Source: Vallitalea guaymasensis
Lineage (GTDB): Bacteria; Bacillota; Clostridia; Lachnospirales; Vallitaleaceae
Direction of reading: 5' to 3'
Assembly (NCBI RefSeq): GCF_018141425.1
Contig: NZ_CP058561.1
Location: 310,001-374,000, forward strand
Length of the DNA stretch: 64,000 bases
Shown here: positions 35,646 through 45,286 of the stretch, one piece after another
Position numbering within the stretch: position 1 is the stretch's first letter
Layout of the letters: each line of letters starts with the position of its first letter
Notes under the pieces: model-generated
The model's input: the letters and a program-made list of their open reading frames with translations, nothing else
What the model was told of the DNA's origin: nothing
Databases searched by the model: none
Made by a program: the position numbers and the translations under genes

Positions 35646-36521
35646 TTATTTTATAGTAACATAATAGTTAGCTTTAAATTCTTTTGATACTTCTAGTTTT
35701 TGAATACCTCTTTTAGTTTTGTATTGTTTATCTGTATCTTCAAAATCAGCTACTCCATACCAAGGTTCAATACATACAAAAGGAGAGTTGTCAGGTTGTC
35801 CCCAAATACCTAAATATGGGAATCCATCATATTCAACGCATACTTCTCTGCTGCTTTTCTTGCTCTTCAATGATAGGCTGTTGGATTCCACATCCAATAA
35901 GATAATTGCCCCTTTATTGAATATATCCTTAGTCATAGGTATTACTTTTTCATTTTCTAGAAATGGTATACTTTTTAAAGAAACACTGTTTTCAATATTT
36001 AATTCATATTTATTCACTGTTTCAAGCTTATCGAATTCCAGATAATAATCTTCTAATCTCTCTTCTTCCATAATAGGTATATTGAATCCAGGATGTGCAC
36101 CTATGGAGAAATATACTTCTGTTGAGTCTAGATTCTTGACTTCATAGCCTATGTTAAGACTATTACCTTTCAATTCATAAGTAATAGTTAATAAGAATTT
36201 ATAAGGGTATTTCTTTAATGATTCTTCATTATATTTAAGCTTGTATTCAAGTATTTCTTTATTCTTTTGTTCTACTTGAAATTCCATATCTCTAGCAAAT
36301 CCATGCTGACCTAATTCATATTTTTCATTTTCAATATAATATTCGTTATCCTTTAGTTTCCCAACAATAGGAAATAAGATAGGTGATTTTCTTCCCCATA
36401 CTGATGGATCACCCTGCCATAAATATTCTAATCCATCCTCTTTAGTTTTTATACTTGATAACTCTGCTCCAAGACTATTGACTTCAATTTTTAGAACATC
36501 ATTTTCTAATACATTTATCAT
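35646..36521 (-). CDS. Aldose 1-epimerase family protein
   Basis: A protein of 291 residues with the galactose mutarotase-like fold. It has INVLENDVLKIEVNSLGAELSSIKTKEDG, YLWQGDPSVWGRKSPILFPIVGKLKD, GQHGFARDMEF (catalytic His region) and SIGAHPGFNIP. This is the LacX/YeaD-like subgroup, acting on aldoses or hexose phosphates. The ATG at 36521 is chosen because GGAGGAATGAAT precedes it. It is convergent with DUF3783 and about 95 bases downstream of mtnA. Confidence 0.87.
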   Translation of the reverse strand: MINVLENDVLKIEVNSLGAELSSIKTKEDGLEYLWQGDPSVWGRKSPILFPIVGKLKDNEYYIENEKYELGQHGFARDMEFQVEQKNKEILEYKLKYNEESLKKYPYKFLLTITYELKGNSLNIGYEVKNLDSTEVYFSIGAHPGFNIPIMEEERLEDYYLEFDKLETVNKYELNIENSVSLKSIPFLENEKVIPMTKDIFNKGAIILLDVESNSLSLKSKKSSREVCVEYDGFPYLGIWGQPDNSPFVCIEPWYGVADFEDTDKQYKTKRGIQKLEVSKEFKANYYVTIK

Positions 36522-36616
36522 ATTCATTCCTCCATCTAAGTTGTTAATAATAAGCCGTCTTAGAATATTATTACATCTTACTATATAAAAAGTCAATATT
36601 GAAACTTGATTATTGG

Positions 36617-37660
36617 TTAGAACAGTTTTTTAAGGTTCTCTTCAAATGGTGGTTCAACTATGCCTTTTTCTGTGATAATAGCAGTAATGTATTTATTATC
36701 AGTTACATCAAAAGCAGGATTGTAGAACTTGACTTGTGGTGGCGCTGTTACTTTACCGAAACCATTATATATTTCTTTGCTTTCTCTAAGTTCTATGTTT
36801 ATATCATCACCTGTTGGAGTATCCATATCAATAGTGGAAGTAGGACCTAATACGTAAAATGGTATACCGTACTCTTTTGCTAAGATAGCTACCCCAGATG
36901 TTCCTATTTTGTTAGCTGTATCACCATTAGCAGCAACTCTGTCACAACCAACTAGAACTGCATTGATTTTGCCTTGTTTCATAACTATTGATGCCATATT
37001 ATCACATATTACTGTTACATCAATACCTGCTTCATTAAGTTCCCATGCTGTCAATCTTGACCCTTGATTAAGAGGTCTAGTCTCATCAGAGAACACCTTG
37101 AAATTATATCCTTTTTCTTGTCCTAGATACATTGGTCCAAGAGCTGTACCATAACCTGATGTAGCTATACCACCTGCATTACAATGGGTCAGTAATCCCA
37201 TTTCAGGCTTTAATAGGCTTAACCCGTACTCTGAGATTTTTTTACACATTTCCTGGTCTTCTTTAAGTATCTCTTCACTTTCTTCTAATAGACATTCCTT
37301 TATTTCTAATATTGATTTATCCTTTTCTTCTATCAATCTTCTTTCCATACGATCAAGAGCCCAAAAAAGGTTGACTGCTGTAGGTCTTGATGAAGCTAGA
37401 TAATCTTTTGCTTCTTTGAATTCTTTATAAAATTCATCATATGTTTTTGCCATAGAATCCTTTACTCCTAGATAAACGCCAAACCCTGCTGCCACTCCTA
37501 TTGCAGGAGCTCCTCTAACACGTAACTTCTTGATTGCTTCCCAAGTGTCTTCGACTTTTACAATTTCTACGTATTTTGTTTCTATAGGTAATAATGTCTG
37601 GTCTAGTAGAATCATCTTATCTTTTGCTTCATTCAATTTTGCTGGAACAATAATATTCAT
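36617..37660 (-). CDS. mtnA: S-methyl-5-thioribose-1-phosphate isomerase
   Basis: An isomerase of 347 residues (family usually 340-370). It has [12 protein letters not shown] near 50, [19 protein letters not shown] with the conserved cysteine, [19 protein letters not shown] and [18 protein letters not shown], all typical of MtnA (eIF2B-like fold). It converts methylthioribose-1-phosphate to methylthioribulose-1-phosphate. It is 28 bases downstream of mtnK, so it is an operon partner. No mtnB-, mtnW- or aldolase-type gene follows in this window. Confidence 0.93.
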   Translation of the reverse strand: MNIIVPAKLNEAKDKMILLDQTLLPIETKYVEIVKVEDTWEAIKKLRVRGAPAIGVAAGFGVYLGVKDSMAKTYDEFYKEFKEAKDYLASSRPTAVNLFWALDRMERRLIEEKDKSILEIKECLLEESEEILKEDQEMCKKISEYGLSLLKPEMGLLTHCNAGGIATSGYGTALGPMYLGQEKGYNFKVFSDETRPLNQGSRLTAWELNEAGIDVTVICDNMASIVMKQGKINAVLVGCDRVAANGDTANKIGTSGVAILAKEYGIPFYVLGPTSTIDMDTPTGDDINIELRESKEIYNGFGKVTAPPQVKFYNPAFDVTDNKYITAIITEKGIVEPPFEENLKKLF

Positions 37661-37688
37661 CTATGAACACTCCTTTTCTATTGAAAAT

Positions 37689-38906
37689 TTATTTCTTTCC
37701 ACAAAAATTCTTGATTAGATTGACAAAATCTTTTCCTTCCAGTATATCATTTCTCTTCATAATGAATTCTTTAGCTAATAACACGTTCAATTTTCTAGTC
37801 TCTTCTCTTTTGATCTCATCTTCTATACCATCTAGATCAGCAACATGAGCAAGTCCAACTGTTCTCCTTATCATTTCGCATCCAGCAACTCCTGCTGTAT
37901 TTACAAATATATCATCTATATAGTATTTAGCGAAATCTGGTGAGCGTAAAACCATATTATCCTTCACTACCTCAGGCCATATTTTCATACATTTATCCCT
38001 AAAAACATCCATAACATCTTTTACGGTATCAAGTAGATAAGTCATATGTTTGTTCTTTAATCCTGTATCATTGCATCTTACATCTGTAGATAAGTAGTTC
38101 ATAATTAAATTGGCTATCAAAGCACCGATGTCATAAGCAATAGGTCCATAAAATGCAAACTCAGGATCGATAACTTTTATATTATCTTGATTAATAAAAA
38201 TACTTCCTGTATGAAGGTCACCATGCAACAATGCTTGAGCATTATTCATAAAATCAAATTTCAGTTTAGTTACTTCCAATATAAGAGCTTTATCGTTCCA
38301 CACATTTTTTTCCATGAATGTAATCATATAATCAGGGATATTATTCCTCTTGGCATCAAAGAATGGTTCAGAGTAAACAAGGTCTTCAGTTATTTCACAT
38401 AACTGTGGATTAATAAATTCTTTTACATACGCTTTTTTCTCCTTGTGTTCCATGACTACATCAGATGTAAGAATCAATGTATTAACAATAAAATCCGTTA
38501 TTTGGTCTACAAATTTTGGATATTGATTATACTCAAGTAGTCCTGTTCTCATTATTACATAGTCAGTTAGATCTTCCATGATGGTTGAATACATGATCTT
38601 ATCAAACTTATAAACTTCAGGCACCTTTCCATTTGTAAGTTTGTACTCAATTTCTAATAATTTACTCTCTATTTCACTTCTACCAATGCTCAGAGGCCAA
38701 TCTTCTCCTACACATCTAACATATGGAAGAGATTGTTTAACTATAACACTTTTATTATGCTTCTTGTCTTTTACTCTAAAAACTAGATTGAGATTACCGT
38801 CACCAATTTCGCTACATTCAATATCTGCATCCTCATGAAAAAAGTTTAATTCTTGCTGTACATAATCATAGACCTTATTAACATCAAGTTGATAAAACTC
38901 ATTCAT
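37689..38906 (-). CDS. mtnK: S-methyl-5-thioribose kinase
   Basis: A kinase of 405 residues of the choline/aminoglycoside kinase fold. It has SVIVKQSLPYVRCVGEDWPLSIGRSEIES, the catalytic loop HGDLHTGSIFI and the metal-binding stretch VIDPEFAFYGPIAYDIGALIANL. These are diagnostic of MtnK. It phosphorylates methylthioribose, the product of methylthioadenosine cleavage, and feeds MtnA. It is first in the operon with an AAAGGAGAG site. No SAM-type riboswitch was seen in the 261 bases upstream. Confidence 0.93.
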   Translation of the reverse strand: MNEFYQLDVNKVYDYVQQELNFFHEDADIECSEIGDGNLNLVFRVKDKKHNKSVIVKQSLPYVRCVGEDWPLSIGRSEIESKLLEIEYKLTNGKVPEVYKFDKIMYSTIMEDLTDYVIMRTGLLEYNQYPKFVDQITDFIVNTLILTSDVVMEHKEKKAYVKEFINPQLCEITEDLVYSEPFFDAKRNNIPDYMITFMEKNVWNDKALILEVTKLKFDFMNNAQALLHGDLHTGSIFINQDNIKVIDPEFAFYGPIAYDIGALIANLIMNYLSTDVRCNDTGLKNKHMTYLLDTVKDVMDVFRDKCMKIWPEVVKDNMVLRSPDFAKYYIDDIFVNTAGVAGCEMIRRTVGLAHVADLDGIEDEIKREETRKLNVLLAKEFIMKRNDILEGKDFVNLIKNFCGKK

Positions 38907-39167
38907 TATTTTTATCTCTCCTTTTCAATGATATTTTGTAGTTTTAATTGAATAAATCAAGAGTCTTCCCGATTAGCACATTTAGAAGTGAATTTCATGT
39001 CTAATTAATGTTGATAATTACAGTGTAATCCATTTTTACAGTTTCATCAACCATAAAAATAATGCGGCAGTATTATCTTAATCTACAACCTCATTATTTT
39101 CTTCATATTCATTATTTTTATTATATCTCAATATACTAATTTTTCATGTATTAATGATTAATCAACC

Positions 39168-39968
39168 TTACCTATCAAACAAATCAAAGATAAATTCTTT
39201 GTCCTTTTTAATTATATCTACATAATTCTTAAAAGCTTTATAATTACTTTCTATAATAATCCAGCCAGAGTAATTACTATCTCTAAATACTTCCATGACT
39301 TCTTTGAAATTAGTGGTACCTTCCCATATATATAATTCAGCCTCTGGATCATCTAAGCTATCTTTTGCATGAATTTCTTTAATTGAGCTTAATAGATCTT
39401 TAGCTAATTGTACATTATCAAGATTAGAGAATGAAACTGGATTTTGTGTATCATAATATATAAAGAAATTTTCACAATTTACTTTTTCAACCATTAACTT
39501 GTTATTATCTTTATCCATAGTATTTTCCCAGCCAATCTTGATTCCTTTTCCTTTGGCTTTTTCACAGGCATATCTTAGACAAATGACAGTATTATCAAAT
39601 TCCTCTTCATTAGTAATATCACTAGCAATAAAACTAGGAAACTGAAATGTTTTTACTCCCATATTTTCAGCAATCATAATTGCTTGGTCTATTATATCAA
39701 ATACTATTTGGTGATCCTCTTTCTTACTCATACCATGGTCATGGTCACATAATGTATTAAGAGCAAAAGTAGCTATAGCAATATTATTTTCTTTTGCTAG
39801 TTCTAGATATCTTCTTTGCTTATCTTTATCTATTAAATGAAGTGAACCATTATTGTATTTAAGATCAATGGCAATTCCATCAAATCCTAATTCACCCGCA
39901 AATGAGAATGTCTCCTCTTCTTCCATTGGTAACATCCATGCACATAATCCTAATTTTATCATAAACAT
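39168..39968 (-). CDS. Sugar phosphate isomerase/epimerase-like TIM barrel protein
   Basis: A protein of 266 residues of the AP endonuclease 2 (xylose isomerase-like) superfamily. It begins KLGLCAWMLPMEEE and continues FDGIAIDLKYNNG, IGWENTMDKDN (Glu ligand), FFIYYDTQNPVSF (Asp ligand), IKEIHAKDSLDD (His ligand) and GWIIIESNY (Glu). A divalent metal site is therefore likely. The substrate is unknown. Two in-frame ATG codons three apart are possible starts; the longer is given. Confidence 0.82.
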   Translation of the reverse strand: MFMIKLGLCAWMLPMEEEETFSFAGELGFDGIAIDLKYNNGSLHLIDKDKQRRYLELAKENNIAIATFALNTLCDHDHGMSKKEDHQIVFDIIDQAIMIAENMGVKTFQFPSFIASDITNEEEFDNTVICLRYACEKAKGKGIKIGWENTMDKDNNKLMVEKVNCENFFIYYDTQNPVSFSNLDNVQLAKDLLSSIKEIHAKDSLDDPEAELYIWEGTTNFKEVMEVFRDSNYSGWIIIESNYKAFKNYVDIIKKDKEFIFDLFDR

Positions 39969-40166
39969 TCATTCCTTTCAGTGTAATTAATATATAAATA
40001 AGATTTCAACTTTCCTAATCCTCTTCTAGCATTCATTAATAAATGTCTAAGCTTATAATACCACTATATTTTTCTTAATGAACAAACCTTATTATATATT
40101 AGCTGTCATCTGGAATCAATAGTTATATGCCACCTATACCAGCTAAAAGTTTATTCTATCAGAAAA

Positions 40167-40199
40167 AAAGAACCATCTTAGTAAATAAAATGATTCTTT
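40167..40199 (-). terminator. Intrinsic terminator of the CD0519-type gene
   Basis: AAAGAACCAT pairs with ATGATTCTTT with one mismatch. The minus strand continues as a T-run. It lies 25 bases past the stop codon. Confidence 0.7.
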
Positions 40200-40223
40200 A
40201 ACATGTTCAACATTTTTATATAT

Positions 40224-41393
40224 TTATAATAAATTCATCCATATCTCATAAATCCAATGTGCCGATATACCAGCAGCCAAACCACCAAAAGTATGACTTA
40301 TAATAGCTTTACCTGTTAGATTTCTACATTTTAGGCTATCCATCATTGCTACATGTGTACTTAAGTAACCACTCCAACACATTCCCATAGCAGTAAAGAC
40401 TGCTATATCATTACCACCAACTAGATTCTCTTTTAATAATTTTGGTACAAGTCCTATAGCTGCACCAACAGAACCTAAGGATGTAATTGGAACGGATACT
40501 GCTTCATAACTGCTGAATCCAAACATAGGATGTAATATAAAATTAAGTTTGTCAGCTAAGAATGTAAACAAGCCAACGCCTTCATAAGCTACACCTGTAT
40601 ATGCTCCTGTAACTGATGGTCCATTAGTCAGCATCATGACTATAGTACAAATGATTAAAACCCCTGGGATGATAGAAAGACCTAAATCTACGCCTGATTT
40701 ACCCCCTTCTAATAAAGACTCAAGAAGTCTAGAACCAATATTACCTTCTCTTACTTCTCTATATTTTAATATGCTAAAAGACTTGTCACAGCCTTCCACA
40801 GCCATATCATCTATACCAAATTCTTTTTTTGTAAAGTATAGCATTATACGTACACTTACAATACTTCCGATAACAGCTCCAATATTCCCGATTAACGCGG
40901 GTAATACAAAGCTTTCTCCAATGGGAGACTGTTGAGCTATCATGAAAGAGGTTACAACAAGCCCCATTCCAAAAGCCGTTCCTATGTTGGTAAGTGCTGG
41001 TAATTGATATTTCTTAAAATACCTTTTGAATCCTTTATCATTAGCTAAGGTAATGATTGCAGGATTGTCTGATAAATATGTAGTTACAACTCCTAATATT
41101 GCGGCACCTGGCATTTTATACAAGGGCTTCATGAGACAAGATAATAGTCTATTAAGAATTGATATTATTCCGAATTCTGATAAAACCGAACCAAATGCTC
41201 CTGCGAGTACTGTTATGCCCATTATGAAAAATACTGTATTAATTAGTAAATCATGCGCTGTGCTGATTAAAGTATTAAACATGTTGACTACTCCCATAAT
41301 ACTACACAGATAAGTAAAAAAAACTCCAATTATGATTAGTGATACAAGTCCTTCTACACTTATGGCTTTTTTAATATTTGCGTTGTTTTCCAC
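40224..41393 (-). CDS. CD0519/CD1768-type membrane protein (nucleoside recognition Gate domain)
   Basis: An integral membrane protein of 389 residues with about ten helices. Segments VFFIMGITVLAGAFGSVLSEFG, YLSDNPAIITLANDKGFKRYF and LGSVGAAIGLVPKLL recall Gate-domain proteins such as SpmA and CNT-like families. Clostridial homologues (CD0519/CD1768) are uncharacterised. The start codon is GTG with GGAGGAT 6 bases before it. The gene stands alone next to the sugar isomerase, so transport of a small metabolite is possible but unproven. Confidence 0.68.
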   Translation of the reverse strand: MENNANIKKAISVEGLVSLIIIGVFFTYLCSIMGVVNMFNTLISTAHDLLINTVFFIMGITVLAGAFGSVLSEFGIISILNRLLSCLMKPLYKMPGAAILGVVTTYLSDNPAIITLANDKGFKRYFKKYQLPALTNIGTAFGMGLVVTSFMIAQQSPIGESFVLPALIGNIGAVIGSIVSVRIMLYFTKKEFGIDDMAVEGCDKSFSILKYREVREGNIGSRLLESLLEGGKSGVDLGLSIIPGVLIICTIVMMLTNGPSVTGAYTGVAYEGVGLFTFLADKLNFILHPMFGFSSYEAVSVPITSLGSVGAAIGLVPKLLKENLVGGNDIAVFTAMGMCWSGYLSTHVAMMDSLKCRNLTGKAIISHTFGGLAAGISAHWIYEIWMNLL

Positions 41394-41719
41394 ATTTTTA
41401 TCCTCCTCAATATAAGATTACTTACTTCCTCATTATATGAAGATTTTGTCCGTGAGTCAAACACTTTTTTATGTAATTTTTATAATTTTAATTAAAATAT
41501 TATGTTTTTGTTTCTGTCTGACGTACAATCAATTTGTGTTTTTTGTTAAACACCTGATATATCTAGGTCTTCATATATTACATTTTAGTATACAAAAATA
41601 CAATATATTTTATTTATTAATTAATGTTTAAATTTACATAAAAAACAGCAAACTATAGATAGAGGTAAAGTAGCTTACTATTAGTAAAACTTATAAAACG
41701 ACAAAAAGGAGAGATTTGT
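41394..41719. other. AT-rich intergenic region between divergent genes
   Basis: 326 bases separating the membrane protein gene from the azoreductase gene. It contains only AT-rich sequence and an incidental open frame at 41437-41631 that lacks a ribosome binding site and has noise-like composition. I see no operator or RNA element. Confidence 0.5.
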
Positions 41720-42367
41720 ATGGCTACATTGTTATATATAACTGTTAATTCAAAACCTGAAGACTTATCAACCAGTAAAACAGTAGGTCGAATATTCATT
41801 AATAAGTACAAAGAGTTATATCCAAATGATACAATTGAAGAATTAGACCTGTATGAAGCAAATATACCAAGATTAAATTATAAATTATTTACTTCAAGAG
41901 CTACCTTAGCTAGTGGTGAAGATTATGATAAGCTTTCTGACGAAGAAAAGCAACAAGTTGAGCAAATCAGAGGTCTATGTGATCAATTTCTAAGAGCTGA
42001 TAAATATGTTATCACAGCACCAATGTGGAGTATTTTTTTCCCATCAATGTTAAAACAATATCTGGATTGTATTATACAAGATAAAAAATTAATAAATATA
42101 GATACTGTCAACAATAAAGTTTCTGGATTATTAGGAGATAAAAAAAGGAAAATGGTATATATCCAATCTTCTGGTGCTAAAATCCCGTTTCTTATATCTC
42201 CTTTCATGAATAAAGGAGTAAATTATCTACATGACATTTTTAAGTTTCTAGGATTGAAAAAATTTGACAAAATCCTCGTAGATGGAGTGGATGATAGTTC
42301 AGTTGGTAGAGATATGGCAATTCAGAATGCAACTGAAGAAATTGATGATATGATAGAATTTTTTTAG
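41720..42367 (+). CDS. FMN-dependent NADH-azoreductase family protein
   Basis: A protein of 215 residues of the AzoR/flavodoxin_2 family. It starts MATLLYITVNSKPEDLSTSKTVGRIF and has NDTIEELDLYEANIP, ADKYVITAPMWSIFFPSMLKQYLDCI (flavin-binding) and KMVYIQSSGAKIPFL. These enzymes reduce quinones and azo compounds with NADH. AAAGGAGAG site. The symbol azoR is plausible, but function in this organism is not shown. Confidence 0.88.
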   Translation: MATLLYITVNSKPEDLSTSKTVGRIFINKYKELYPNDTIEELDLYEANIPRLNYKLFTSRATLASGEDYDKLSDEEKQQVEQIRGLCDQFLRADKYVITAPMWSIFFPSMLKQYLDCIIQDKKLINIDTVNNKVSGLLGDKKRKMVYIQSSGAKIPFLISPFMNKGVNYLHDIFKFLGLKKFDKILVDGVDDSSVGRDMAIQNATEEIDDMIEFF

Positions 42368-42386
42368 CAAAACAATATATTAAAGG

Positions 42387-42421
42387 AAGGGACTGTGCAA
42401 TAATATTATCGCCAGTCCCTT
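42387..42421. terminator. Bidirectional intrinsic terminator
   Basis: AAGGGACTG pairs with CAGTCCCTT around a 17-base loop, with T-rich sequence downstream. It lies between the convergent azoreductase and CvfB genes. Confidence 0.8.
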
Positions 42422-42446
42422 TCTTATTTATTACCAAACATGCTAT

Positions 42447-43340
42447 TTATATTTTTTCTATACCATTACCAACAAATTTAATTTTACCTTCTTTTAAAAG
42501 TCTACCGACTGCTCTCTTGAAGGCATTTTTGCTCATATTGAGTTCTGATTTTATTCTATCTGGAGAACTTTTATCATTTAAGTTCAACTTGCCATTGTTC
42601 TTAATCAATTTATCCATAATCTTTTTAGAATCATCATTCATCTGTAAATAAGCTTTTTGTCTTAAACTAATATTGAGTTTTCCATCTTCTCTTACTTTAG
42701 TTACACGACCCTCAATGTGGTCTCCGCTTTTTATGTTATTAAAAAGCTCATTCTTGGGAATTAGCCCGTTATACTTATTATCAACAGCTACGAATGCACC
42801 TAACTCTTCTTTGACACTTATAACTATACCTTTTACTGTATCATCCTTTTTATAAGGTGATTCATTAGATAGATGTTTGTAGACATCCATAGTTGCACAT
42901 AATCTTTCACTCTTATCAACATATAATGATACCAGATATTCATTATTAAGATGAACTTTATCTGTCTGCTCTCTAAATGGAAGGAATAAATCACGCTCTA
43001 ATCCCCAATCCATGAAAGCACCTATCTTTGTTTGTTGAACAACTCTTAGTGGAGCCAGTTCACCAAGTACAAGTTTAGGTTTTCTTGTAGTCGCTATTGG
43101 TCTATCTTTAGAATCTTTGTAGATAAAAACTTCTAGTTGATGTCCAACTTTAATTCCTTCTGGAACTTGTTTTTTTGGTAGAAGGACTTCTTCTTTTTCC
43201 TTATCTTTTTTTTCGTCCAGATAATGATCAGAAATGAAACCATTCTCTTCTTTCTTCTCATTTTCATTACTAGTTAGAAAAATTCCTATTGGTGATAATC
43301 TCTTTACTGTTAATAATTGTACTTTACCTAACTTTATCAT
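42447..43340 (-). CDS. S1-like RNA-binding protein, CvfB type
   Basis: A protein of 297 residues with S1-like OB domains: LVLGELAPLRVVQQTKIGAFMDWGLERDLFLPFREQ, then VKGIVISVKEELGAFVAVDNKYNGLIPKNEL. A C-terminal winged helix (LNLNDKSSPDRIKSELNMSKNAFKRAVGRLLKEGKI) follows. This is the CvfB/YitL layout, which binds RNA and affects virulence and stress traits in Staphylococcus. Its N-terminal region is extended by a charged insert. It sits next to the ABC-F gene, both minus strand, with 46 bases between the predicted ends. Confidence 0.85.
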   Translation of the reverse strand: MIKLGKVQLLTVKRLSPIGIFLTSNENEKKEENGFISDHYLDEKKDKEKEEVLLPKKQVPEGIKVGHQLEVFIYKDSKDRPIATTRKPKLVLGELAPLRVVQQTKIGAFMDWGLERDLFLPFREQTDKVHLNNEYLVSLYVDKSERLCATMDVYKHLSNESPYKKDDTVKGIVISVKEELGAFVAVDNKYNGLIPKNELFNNIKSGDHIEGRVTKVREDGKLNISLRQKAYLQMNDDSKKIMDKLIKNNGKLNLNDKSSPDRIKSELNMSKNAFKRAVGRLLKEGKIKFVGNGIEKI

Positions 43341-43390
43341 AAGTCACCTGCTTTACTTATATTTCTATAATTATTTTATGGTATTTAATA

Positions 43391-45007
43391 TTATCTATAC
43401 ATCTCTTTTAATGTTTTAGTAACATCTTCATCTTCAATATACTCATCAAATGTTACTTTCTTATCAAATACTCCTGCTGGAGTTATCTCAATAACTCTAT
43501 TAGCAATGGTTTGTATAAATTTATGGTCATGAGAAGTAAATAATAATGTACCTGTAAATGCTATAAGACCATTGTTGACTGCTTGAATTGATTCAAGGTC
43601 AAGGTGGTTGGTAGGTTCATCAAGCATCATGACATTAGCACCTGACAGCATTAATTTTGAGAACATACATCTAACTTTTTCTCCACCAGATAGAACTTTA
43701 GCCATTTTCAACGGTTCATCCCCTGAAAATAACATTTTACCTAAGAAACCTCTAATGAATGATTCTGCTTTTTCTTCAGAGAATTGTCTTAACCAATCAA
43801 TAAGATTAGTCTCCACGTCATTAAAATATTCTGAGTTATCCTTCGGTAAATATCCTCTTTTGGTTGTAACTCCCCATTTGTATGTTCCTTCGTCTGGCTC
43901 CATCTCTCCCATTAAAATCTTAAATAATGTTGTTCTAGCAATTTCGTTCTTTCCAAGAATGACAATCTTCTCACCTTTTGCTATAGTGAAGGTAACATTG
44001 TTAAGCACTTTAACTCCATCAATAGTCTTGCTGATTCCATCAACCATAAGAATGTCTTTTCCTGCTTCTCTTTCTGGATTGAATCCTACAAAAGGATATC
44101 TCCTTGAAGAAGGTTGAATATCATCAATAGTTATTTTGTCAAGTAATTTTTTTCTTGATGTAGCCTGTTTTGCTTTTGATGCATTAGAGCTGAATCTAGC
44201 AATAAATGCTTGCAGTTCTTTTATTTTTTCTTCTTTCTTTTTGTTTTGGTCATTTATAAGCTTTAATGCAAGCTGACTTGATTCATACCAAAAATCATAG
44301 TTACCTACGAATAATTTTGCTTTACCAAAATCAATATCCAACATATTAGTACATACTTTGTTAAGAAAATGTCTATCATGAGATACAACTATAACTGTTT
44401 TTTCATAAGTGATAAGAAACTCTTCCAACCAAGCAATGGCTTTAAAATCAATATGGTTAGTAGGCTCATCAAGTAATAGAATATCTGGTTCACCAAATAG
44501 TGCCTGAGCAAGTAGAACCTTAACTTTTTCACTACCTTTTAGTTCTTTCATTGTCTTATAGTGCAAGTCTTTTTCTATTCCTAGTCCCATTAATAATCTC
44601 TCAGCGTTAGTGTCTGCTTCCCATCCATCAAGTTCAGCAAATTCTGCTTCCAATTCTGAAGCGTGTTTACCATCTTCTTCGCTAAAATCTTCTTTCATAT
44701 ATAATGCATCTTTTTCTATTCTTATATCATATAATCTTTTATGTCCCATTACAACTGTATCTAAAACAACACAATCATCAAATTCGAAGTGATCTTGTTT
44801 TAAAACTGCTAGTCTTTCTCCTGGAGTAATGCTTACTTCTCCTTTAGTAGGTTCTATTTCACCAGATAAAATTTTGAGAAAAGTAGATTTTCCTGCTCCA
44901 TTAGCTCCTATTACCCCATAACAATTACCTGGTGTAAATTTTACATTAACATCTTTAAATAATTTTTTCGTTCCAAATTGGAGTTCTAGTCCTGTTACTG
45001 TAATCAA
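43391..45007 (-). CDS. ABC-F family ATPase (YbiT-like)
   Basis: A soluble duplicated ATPase of about 538 residues without membrane segments. The first half has Walker A GANGAGKST, a modified signature LKGSEKVKV and LLLDEPTNHIDF. The second half has LSGGEKVRC, MMLDEPTNHLDL and SHDHKF. The linker between halves (about 230-310) is basic, as in translation factors that act at the ribosomal E site. The second Walker A is GKNEIARTT, with Arg replacing the usual Lys. Start TTG at 45007 is favoured by GGAG 8 bases before it; a TTG six codons earlier lies over that site. Confidence 0.85.
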   Translation of the reverse strand: MITVTGLELQFGTKKLFKDVNVKFTPGNCYGVIGANGAGKSTFLKILSGEIEPTKGEVSITPGERLAVLKQDHFEFDDCVVLDTVVMGHKRLYDIRIEKDALYMKEDFSEEDGKHASELEAEFAELDGWEADTNAERLLMGLGIEKDLHYKTMKELKGSEKVKVLLAQALFGEPDILLLDEPTNHIDFKAIAWLEEFLITYEKTVIVVSHDRHFLNKVCTNMLDIDFGKAKLFVGNYDFWYESSQLALKLINDQNKKKEEKIKELQAFIARFSSNASKAKQATSRKKLLDKITIDDIQPSSRRYPFVGFNPEREAGKDILMVDGISKTIDGVKVLNNVTFTIAKGEKIVILGKNEIARTTLFKILMGEMEPDEGTYKWGVTTKRGYLPKDNSEYFNDVETNLIDWLRQFSEEKAESFIRGFLGKMLFSGDEPLKMAKVLSGGEKVRCMFSKLMLSGANVMMLDEPTNHLDLESIQAVNNGLIAFTGTLLFTSHDHKFIQTIANRVIEITPAGVFDKKVTFDEYIEDEDVTKTLKEMYR

Positions 45008-45039
45008 TTGTATTTCTCCTTCCAATATTCACATGTAAA

Positions 45040-45058
45040 AAGCGTGCTAAGCACGCTT
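45040..45058 (-). terminator. Intrinsic terminator
   Basis: AAGCGTGC pairs with GCACGCTT around TAA. The minus strand continues with TTTTT. It lies upstream of the ABC-F start, and its transcript would come from the DUF3604 gene ending about 230 bases away. Confidence 0.75.
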
Positions 45059-45286
45059 CGTTTGTTATATTATACACTGTTTTCACAAAAAAAGAAATAT
45101 ATATTTTATTTTTTATCAAATAACTTATACCATAATAATATCATTACTCAAACAACACTTCCATCTCAAAAAATATATCATTGGATTTTCCAAAGGAATA
45201 TTTAATCTTATACTTTTTATCATCTTCTCCCTTTGTATAAACGATACCAAGTATTAATTTATTCTATAATATATGAAAACCTTTGA

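Noticed and set aside
38907-39167. Possible SAM riboswitch upstream of mtnK
   Set aside because: None of the conserved SAM-I core elements or a leader terminator was found; the region is AT-rich with no convincing structure.
41437-41631. Open frame of 64 codons upstream of the azoreductase gene
   Set aside because: No ribosome binding site, and composition dominated by Phe, Ile and Leu as expected from AT-rich noise.
43608-44117. Plus-strand open frame of 169 codons
   Set aside because: It is the shadow of the ABC-F gene on the other strand, whose motifs are clear.
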